DNA of 64,000 nt from contig OX387203.1 in NCBI GenBank assembly GCA_947561715.1, positions 1,302,001-1,366,000 of the forward strand, given 5' to 3'. Position numbers and translations under genes: made by a program. Positions within the stretch are counted from its first letter, which is position 1, and each line of letters opens with the position of its first letter. Below are positions 56,424-64,000 of the stretch, in pieces. This stretch comes from Ascidia mentula. Taxonomy: Eukaryota > Chordata > Ascidiacea > Phlebobranchia > Ascidiidae. Under the pieces are notes generated by a model. That model had not been told where the DNA came from. It searched no databases and was given only the letters and a program-made list of their open reading frames with translations.

Positions 56424-57120
56424 CGAACAAAGTTTTTTTTTGTCTGAATCTTTCTCGAGACTGTGGTTAGGTCGCGCAGTTCTTGCGTTTCAAGTATTGA
56501 GACTAGTTCGATGAACTGAACCACTGTGTTCGTGTTAATCACTTTGTTGTTTTAAACTAATATTGGCCGTGGTCGGACTGGCAGTCATCCCTATTACTTG
56601 GCACTATTTTTTGGAATTTCTAATCTTTGGCATCGCGGCTAAAACGCCGCACATATTATGGTGGTGAATGAAATGGCGCAAGACTTTAGTTGTGGTTAAC
56701 GTTACCGAAAACAGTTGAGAAGCTCTGCGCCCAACAACGCGGGACCTCCCACGTCTTGTTGTTTTACACAAAATGTGATTCATCATTGAAAAACGCTTTT
56801 GCACTAAATCCGATTTTTTTTTCTAACCTGGGATTTTACGTAATAATAATTATTTTGTCACCACACGTAGGCATTTTGACCATTGGCCATATATAACAGG
56901 CCAAGACATTGTGCCTGTGATGTTTATTTGATAGGTGGATGTGTTTGAGCTTAGGTGCTTTCTGTTGATGCAGTTTCTCTTTTTTTTGTACGCGGAGAGT
57001 TTAAAAGTTGACAAAGAACCCCCAAAACGTCAAAAAAACGTCAAAAAAAAAACTTTACTTTATTGTTCATCCTTTATGTATTGTGTTGGAATTATATGTG
57101 AATATATAGGATTAAAGCTT

Positions 57121-57172
57121 GAAATAGAAAAGCCAAAGGTAATATGCTATTGAGCTTTGGCTTTTCTATTTC
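57121..57172. repeat. Perfect 18-bp hairpin
   Basis: GAAATAGAAAAGCCAAAG (57121-57138) is exactly complementary to 57155-57172, with a 16-base spacer. No T-run follows that would make it a simple terminator-like signal. It lies about 200 bp upstream of the second P450. Confidence 0.8.
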
Positions 57173-57378
57173 TAATAATCAACTCCAAGTATTTTGCTAT
57201 AATCTAATTTAAAACTGATTCCTGCATATTCATGGGAAATGGCGTCCACAGGGCTAAAGACTGATTATTGCACTAAAGATTATTACACTGGCAAAGACAA
57301 AAGCGGGTCAAAGTGTTATGGTGTGTTAATAATTACAATAAACCAACACCAAACCCATGTTGTCGCCAGACGAACAAC

Positions 57379-60300
57379 ATGCTCTTAGACTACACGGTAA
57401 GTGGACTTGCCGTCTTTATAACTTGCTGCCTGTTGTTGTTCCAACGATGGTGGAGAAAACCCCATCCCAAATTTCCTCCCGGACCGAGGGGAATTCCCAT
57501 CCTTGGGATGCTTCCCTTTCTCGGCGAATTCCCGGCTCGTACAATTAAGCAAATGAGTACGGAGAAATACGGTCCGGTGATGTCTCTACGATTTGGTGGC
57601 GAGGACGTTGTGATTTTGACCAATTGGAAAGCCCTGAACCAGGTTGGGTTCCATTCATATTTTGCACTCTTGCACTTTTACGACATGCATCCTCTTGTTC
57701 TGACGTGGGTCATTATATCTGTGTTTTTGTCAGTTTTACTTGAAAAGGCGATACACTGATGATGCCGTTTGACAGGCGAAATATATACAAAACGACCATG
57801 TAAGACAAACGACTGAGGATTTTCATACAAAAGCTGTGAAAACAAATTTGTTGCCAAGTCTATGTTAAATATAGCTACTGGGCTCCTATGCCTGCGAATC
57901 TAATGCTCTCCACACGATAGCTGTGATCGCCAAGCAAGGACAGTGGGGCGACCCTGCCTTGTCACCACACTTCTGCAAGGCTTCATTGGGCCTAAAATTT
58001 ATCTGTGTTCCATTGATTTTCAGGCTCTGGTGAAGCAGGGTTCACAATTTGCCGGTCGACCCTTCGTAGAAATCTTCAGCAATGTGACGGGAAACAAGGG
58101 GATCCTCTTCAAGGATTACGCGGACGATTTTAAAGCAATGAAACACTTCGGTTTGCGAACTTTGAGAGAGTAAGGATGTATCTCTGTGACTCCCAAAGAT
58201 AATAAGCTGTATCTGACAATAAAGTGTATCTTTATTATGCAGTGTTTATGTATGTATTTATGCAGCAGTCATTCATTCAGTTTATTATTGCAAATCGTTT
58301 GTGATCTTACAGAAAATTACCATTACATGGGCACCAAACTCGATAACCTGTTTTGTTTCGGTGCCTATGTCGCTTTACTTTTTGTATCGTTTATTTGCTT
58401 GTCTTTTGGGCAACATAAACATAATCAGACTGCAAAAAGGAATCATAAAGTTATAATAGAGTATTTTATATAGCGGTAATTGATTATGGCAAACGGGTAT
58501 TTGGGCTACAGTTGAACCTCAATCCGGATAAATCGAATCTAGATTAACCGATTTTTACTTATATATACGTGCAGTCTAATCATGGTATATTTTTACGAAG
58601 ATACGGTCTGGGCAAGACACGAATGGAACAAATTGTCCACACAGAAGCAGATTACTTCTTGGAATTTATCACAAGCAACATCGGGAAGCCACTTGACCTC
58701 AAGGTGAAAGACACGAACGAATAATTTTTCGCGAAATTCTCACGATAAAAAATATAAAATGGTTTTCCGAAAACTCTGTATTGTTTTAGAAATATTTGTT
58801 TAATTTGACGGGAAACATCACATCTCAAGTAGTGTGGGGAAAACGATACGAATACGACAACACTCGGTTCAACGTTTTATTGGAGGACTTAAAGCTGATG
58901 TAAGACCCATGATATTTGAAATAAATCCGTTATAATTGCTGATTTCGATACGCATTTTTCCTTTACCTTTCTTAAACATTCAACAGTTTTGTGTGATTGG
59001 TTTCTGTGCTTAATAATTTTGTGCAGTCACCACATTGCCAGTAACAACACAAAAAGTAATGTATATGTTACGTTGCAAAGAAGCATGTAGCATATGTATT
59101 TCTTTTGTTAGTTGCATACATGAGTTGTAAAACAAAATGTAACGTAGGATTGTGTTTTTATTTTTTTGCACACCAACCTTCTTTTTAATAATTTGTTCTG
59201 ATTTCACAGGTTCGGCGACTTAGAGGACGGTCTATATACATTCTGGGTTTATTACTCACCCAGACTAAGCTGCTTGCCGGGTGGATTTAAACGAGCTTAC
59301 AACAACTTCATCAACCGACAACACAGCTCTGTTGGTGGGTCTTATGTGTACCTTTTGTTTTTTTGTGTGTTTACGTCAGGGGTCGGAACTTGTACAATGT
59401 AATTGCATTTCATACGTGCGTAGACGTTGCATATTTGTACGTGATTTGAGTGCAAGCGTAAACTTAAGGCGTTTATTTTTCAGAATTTATGAAGGAAGAG
59501 GTAGCCGAGCATCAGAAAGCGTTCAACCGTAACGACCTAAGGGATTTCATGGACGCCTACATTTTCGAACAGAAACATGGAAATGAGGCGAACAAAAAGT
59601 TCTTTACGGTGTGTGTGAACGCCGATCTTTGGCTACATGCCATGACTGACCACATTAACAAACAACACAAAATATGTGTTATGGTGAAATAGCTGAACTA
59701 ACGCAAAGCCTCTCCTTAGACCTTAGTTTCCTTTAAGGGCTAGATATTTTTAATGTACTTGCCAAGTGTCCAACTTCTGTCCATTACCGCTATTAACATT
59801 TGCTGTTATATTAACATATGTCAACATTATGTTGCAGGATGATCAGTTGGTTATGTACGGTAAGGATTTGTTCATAGCTGGAACCGAAACGTCCAGTACA
59901 ACCCTTGCCTGGTCCTTTCTCCATTTGTTGCATCACCCCGAATACGTGGATATTATTGAGAAGGAAATCCAGGAATCAGTTGGCAAGAAATTCCCAAACC
60001 AATTTTCCTAATTTAAAAAAAAAATTGTGTTTCGTGCACAAAACAACGTAGATTGTATGTGCGAAAAGAGCCATAACGATAATTGAGAGCTGCTGTATAC
60101 AGGTGTACACACTGTTTTGACGATTAAAGATCTTATGAGTGAAGCTTGTGACTGTGGCATTGGTCTAGCTTTGAACTAGTAGGCACACAGATTTCCTCTT
60201 TGTGGTACCTTCCGGTTAACGTCGATACTGTTGGGTACCCCACTTTTGCACATTTGGGTGAAGCCCGATTGGAGCACCATCCAAGCAGCCGTTTGGATAT

Positions 60301-61242
60301 GGTGCGCTCAAAGCACGGTGGTTCGTTGTTTGGAATCCAGATGGGTTGCCAACGGATTGACATTACCCGGAAGGTATCACAAAGTGGAAATCAGTGTGCC
60401 AGCTAGTTTAAAAGCTAGCCCAGTGCCACAGTCACCATAGCTGCACTGATGAGACCTTATACGCCGAAACAGTGTGTACTACTGTCTGTAGATTTCAACG
60501 TAAATTGCATTCATCCAACGGTGACATTTACGGCGAGACTTGTCGACCTCTAGTTATTTGATATCGTATGTCTTCAGGCTTCAACGGTGTTCCTTCAATG
60601 TCCAAACGTGATGAGATGCCGTTCATTTGTGCCTTCCTACACGAGATAATGCGCATTAAGACCTTAGTGCCCCTGACCGCCCAACACAAAACAACTGAAG
60701 ATTGCTATCTCTTTGACTATGTCATCCCTAAAAATACGACAGTGAGTCAAAGGACACTATGTTTAACCCGAACATTGGGTAGTTTTTCCAGCTTTTCTTC
60801 TTTACGTAGTAGACCATCCAAGTAATAAAATAGCCCGTTAGAATACACACGTGTGTGAAATGGCACACGACATAAAAATAATAAACGTACTTAGACAACA
60901 TTTAATAAGTTGTGTCAACATTTCCAGGTAATCCCGTGCCTGTGGGGCGCCCACATTGACCCGGATATATGGAAAGACCCTGAGAAGTTCGACCCCTATC
61001 GCCACATTGATGGGAACGGAAAGTTTGTGGCTTCAGATAAGATTGTGCCCTTTTCGATGGGTCAACGTTTCTGTCCCGGGGAAGGTTTGGCAAAGGTCGA
61101 GGTGTTCGTTTTCTTCGTGAAAATCATGCAGAAGTTCAAGTTTCGGTGCGCGCCCGAGAATATCCCCACCCTCGACGGCTTGCTTACAACTATATACGTT
61201 CCAAGTGCACTGGAAGTCGTGTTTGAGGAACGTCAGATATGA
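57379..61242 (+). CDS. Microsomal cytochrome P450 (CYP2-clan-like), tandem copy 2
   Basis: Nine exons, all in phase, 498 residues: 57379-57642, 58024-58169, 58601-58703, 58790-58899, 59210-59334, 59484-59608, 59838-59982, 60578-60741 and 60928-61242. Exons 3, 4, 7 and 8 have exactly the lengths of those in the upstream copy (103, 110, 145 and 164 bp), so the pair is a tandem duplication. Landmarks: anchor VFITCCLLLFQ, hinge FPPGPRGIPILG, I-helix AGTETSSTTLAW, K-helix EIMR, heme loop FSMGQRFCPGEG. The more standard AGTETS motif differs from GGGLETT in copy 1, hinting at different oxygen or substrate handling. Intron 7 appears to use a GC donor (TTG/GCAAGA at 59983) and contains a palindromic hammerhead element. 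Confidence 0.92.
57756..57781 (+). ncRNA. Hammerhead-like motif, flanks not convincing
   Basis: CTGATGA (57756-57762), extra U, GCC/GGC stem II with an eight-base loop and GAAA (57778-57781). The flanks TATATACAAAA do not give a clear stem I or cleavage site. Probably a relic of the same subtype as at 42.7 kb. It lies in P450 copy 2 intron 1. Confidence 0.35.
57890..57970. repeat. SINE module fragment
   Basis: CACACGATAGCTGTGATCGCC and CAGTGGGGCGACCCTGCC match, in minus orientation, the non-tRNA head found at 40.44 and 52.56 kb. No tail is visible. It lies just upstream of the exon 58024-58169 acceptor. Confidence 0.5.
60089..60492. mobile_element. Long version of the palindromic hammerhead element, in P450 copy 2 intron 7
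   Basis: The left end (60089-60145, minus) is a decayed hammerhead: stem III and cleavage side are visible but the core reads ACTCATAA and the GAAA box AAAA. The right end is the better copy at 60439-60492. The interior blocks GGCACACAGATTTCC, TTTGTGGTACCTTCCGG on the left recur inverted as CCGGAAGGTATCACAAAG and GTGGAAATCAGTGTGCC on the right. It is about 150 bp longer than the 13.15-kb element in the middle. No open frame of note. Confidence 0.68.
60439..60492 (+). ncRNA. Hammerhead motif, type I, weak stem II
   Basis: AGCTGCA, CTGATGA (60446-60452), GAAA (60466-60469), stem III CAG/CTG (60470-60472 with 60482-60484), GUC with cleavage after 60486, then TGTAGA pairing with GCTGCA over five positions. 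Stem II (GACCTTATACGCC) has lost two of its pairs, so folding may be poor. Confidence 0.52.
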
Positions 61243-62103
61243 GAAAAACCACCCACGTCATCATAGCTTGAAGCCTTTACAATCGCTGCTTATGCTAAGA
61301 ACAATGAACTTTTATACGATTTCACCAATTTATCATGCTTATGATTGTTGGTAAAGGTACAAACGAACTGTATATAGTCGCTGGCAATTTGTCGCTAATT
61401 TACTGCATTAAATACACTTCATTTGGTGTTGGAAAAGGGTTCATTGACCTGTAGAAATTGTGGGCGAACATCTTTAGCCGCTTTAAGAAATTGAAGGACA
61501 TTGTGGAGGATTACACTGCGTAGACAAACGCTACGTAACATTTCTTTACAATGTCATGTTTCATCTTGAACATGTTGGCTTACTCAAGTCGAAATGTGAA
61601 GCCATCTGATACAGAAATTTGAAGCCAACATTTGCGTAACAGATGTGTGTGACTTGGGGTGTTTCGATTACATTTTACTCTTTCGATGCATTTTGTGAAA
61701 GTTTGTCGGACTCTCACTTCCAAGCAACGCGCTATTCTGCTTAGTATATCATTAGCAATAATGTATCATACCAACAGTGGTCAGAGCTGCTGATCAACAT
61801 GAACACGGCACCTTCTTAATTGCACTGCAGGCTAATAGCTGGAAATGCTGTTTTGCATTGACGTATTAGTGTTTAATTTCGTCGAGCGCTTGGCAAGCAA
61901 GTTGCAACTTCAATCACTCCATGCATCTTTAGTTGTCATATTTGACAACATCTGCACTGAATAATCGTCTGTGTATCCAGCTTGGTTAAACCAATCCACA
62001 TGATTGTATTCGTTCCAAACGGCACAAAGACACAACAGATAATCCGCACACGCATATGTCTCAACAACTTTCCACAAAGCAGTTACGTCATCATTCACTG
62101 ACG
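61243..62103. other. Convergent 3' spacer
   Basis: Lies between the 3' ends of P450 copy 2 and the minus-strand gene at 62.1 kb. No exon, repeat or RNA gene recognised. Confidence 0.5.
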
Positions 62104-63966
62104 TCACTGCACCTCGATGGGAATTTTGTTTGCCGTTTTTGTGAGATAGTGTTTGATGGATGCAGAGTACGTGCGGGCGTTTATTATATAAGGAGTGTGG
62201 GTCGGAATCCGTAAGTCCTGTGAACAAAATCAACGCAAATTTCCCATGGAGTTTCTAAAATTTTAAATTTGAAAACTTCACTCACCCCATCGATCCCCAA
62301 TATCCTCTGCCGGTATCTCGCGTCGCTGAATGACGTCATACGCGCGCCACGTGACTTGTCCGTAAAGTTACTCAACCATGACGATCGCCGTTCCGCCTCG
62401 CTGCGGTTGAGTGCGCCTAGACCTTGATCCAAAACCAAAGACGGGGTTTCTGCAAAAGATTCGTATTTTCTGACCCGGGCTGCTATAAATTAATGCAAGA
62501 CCCAGACACACTAGTCCCCATTAAACGGTTGTACATCACACGGTAGATCTTGAATGTAAGGGTGTTTCAACCATTCTGATAGAGGCCTCATGCGGAAACT
62601 TACGCGGTCCTCTCGCTTCTCCACATTTCTTCACGACTTTTCGTAAAACTTCGTCAGGAAGCAAATTGCTCGAAACTCCCATGCGAAGCAGGACATTAGC
62701 TGGGGAAGAAATGGAACATTTTCAAACAAATTTACCATGACAACAAGTTATTTTTTTAAGAAGCCCGCATTGAGGATACCATATTATCTCAAAGCGAGTT
62801 TGTAACGACGAGAATTGCATGTATGACGTTGTTTAACGAGCCATGACGAATAAACACAGGTCATAAATTAGTGTCATAATAAATTCGAAAGTAGTTTAGT
62901 TTGTTGATCAGAAACTTTGAAACAGTTGAAATATATTCGTTCCAGAAGACTTACCTGGAGTAAAGCGAGAGAGGACGGACCCAGGATCAATTTCTTCTTT
63001 CTCCTTTTCAGGAGCTTCCAGTCCCGTCCAATCAACTTCCAACACGTCAGCAGCTTCTATTATTTCATAAAATGAAGGGAATAGCGGCGTTGTTGTAATC
63101 AAGATTAAATAAGTAAAAGTTACCAGATTTGGATTCCTTCTCTCGCTTTGTCGAAGGCGAAGAAGGTTCTGCCTTTTTCTCTTTGTTTCTCTTCTGTTTA
63201 TTATAAGGATGCCTGGAATCTGCACAAAAATATATTAAATTTAACAAAACAAGATTTTTTTTAACTGTTTCACTTTCCGAAAAAATTTTTAATAACATCA
63301 CTGAAAAACACAATCAAAAAGCACAAAACATAATTTATTCAAATGTGGAGTCACAACAGCAACCTTTTTCGGGTCGTCCTCTTGATAATTTCCTGTCTGC
63401 ACGGCCACTACGTGGCGCCAAAGGTGTGTGACGTCGTTGCCTTCTTGGCGAGCGAGTCGAACTTCGTGAAGTTGAAGAGGCACGTGACCTGTCACGGTTG
63501 ATTGCGGACATCTTATCGCGGAGAGCCGGTTTCGGTTCAGTGCCTCGGCGGCTACAGTGAAATTCAAAAGAAAAAGTTCATTGAGGATTTGTGCGGGGTC
63601 AAGTTAACATTACCTGCTACCGTCACGCCTGACTAGATATTCGCGGCTACGAGGACGGTCATGTGACAAATGACGTACATTGCTCTCGTGCGCCTTCTGG
63701 CGGTGCAAGTTTTCCGGTCGACCAGGTGGGCGTTTCGGTAAGTCCGCTCTAAATATATTAGTTTATTGGTGAGGTTGACATATGGACAATGATAAGTAAT
63801 TTATGCTGTCCAACAAGATACAATTCCTGCAGACAAAAAAAATGACACATGCCTTTTTGGATTTGATGCACTTCTTGAATGTGACAACATGCTATGTTGA
63901 GAGGCTCGATCATGTGTCCTCTGATGATCATATGCCACAACACGTGCAGGCGATGGTCTGGACTTC
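62104..63966 (-). CDS. Unrecognised protein with basic, Ser/Arg-rich N-terminal part; 5' end outside window
   Basis: Eight exons join in phase: 63853-63966, 63614-63748, 63364-63551, 63124-63219, 62955-63056, 62604-62699, 62286-62449 and 62104-62217, about 336 codons, with more expected beyond 64000. The N-terminal visible part is basic and Ser-rich (RSRASSTSRSSTRSPRRQRR), followed by a Lys/Glu-rich stretch and an acidic linker (LEVDWTGLEAPEKEKEE). The conserved-looking core is SVLSRFTPANVLLRMGVSSN followed by LLPDEVLRKVVKKC; the end is IPTHTPYIINARTYSAS through KIPIEVQ and a stop. The first visible intron appears to use a GC donor (AAAAAG/GCATGT at 63852-63851). I do not recognise the family; a nuclear or cytoskeletal role would be a guess. 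Lengths and phases argue that it is a real gene. Confidence 0.72.
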
Positions 63967-64000
63967 CTAAAATTGATTAATATTGTAAGGACGCAATTGT

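Larger units (their letters stand above)
55489..57378. other. Spacer between the two P450 genes
   Basis: Holds a 73-codon open frame at 56202-56423 and a perfect hairpin at 57121-57172. Otherwise no coding evidence. The promoter of the second P450 should lie near the right end. Confidence 0.45.

Overview
This window is nuclear DNA from an animal with compact, intron-rich genes. The protein set (SPATA20-like thioredoxin protein, adhesion GPCR, MYND-type HIF prolyl hydroxylase, DDX23/PRP28, R7-like RGS, claudin-like tetraspan, tandem microsomal P450s), the short AT-rich introns and the kinds of repeats point to a tunicate, most likely a Ciona-like ascidian. That placement is inference. All gene models are built by eye from exon-sized open frames joined at splice sites with matching phase.

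Layout: 1-5.5 kb, SPATA20-like gene on the minus strand, 3' end outside the window. 5.5-8.4 kb, intergenic. 8.5-16.5 kb, plus-strand adhesion GPCR with a C-type-lectin-like N-terminus. 16.5-24 kb, gene-poor with a young tRNA-derived SINE. 24-26 kb, minus-strand EGLN-type oxygen-sensing hydroxylase. 26-28.7 kb, one orphan exon candidate. 28.7-35.9 kb, minus-strand DDX23 (17 exons, 767 aa). 38.5-45.4 kb, plus-strand R7-like RGS (13 exons, 521 aa). 47.7-48.7 kb, tetraspan protein (160 aa). 50.8-55.5 and 57.4-61.2 kb, two tandem P450 genes (507 and 498 aa) with the same nine-exon structure. 62.1-64 kb, minus-strand gene of unknown family, 5' end outside the window.

Nothing suggests the genes form one pathway; they are independent housekeeping, signalling and detoxification loci.

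The most striking content lies in the introns and spacers: about a dozen hammerhead-ribozyme motifs (CTGATGA, stem II, GAAA). At least four are complete enough to fold as type I hammerheads with a cleavage triplet and a paired stem I (10.73, 13.15, 22.56 and 46.3 kb). Several sit as outward-facing pairs at both ends of palindromic 0.25-0.4 kb elements (13.15-13.40, 42.00-42.28, 60.09-60.49 kb), and one sits at the tip of an inverted repeat of about 48 bp (46.3 kb). A second repeat group is a modular tRNA-derived SINE with two full copies inside DDX23 introns, both with intact target-site duplications.
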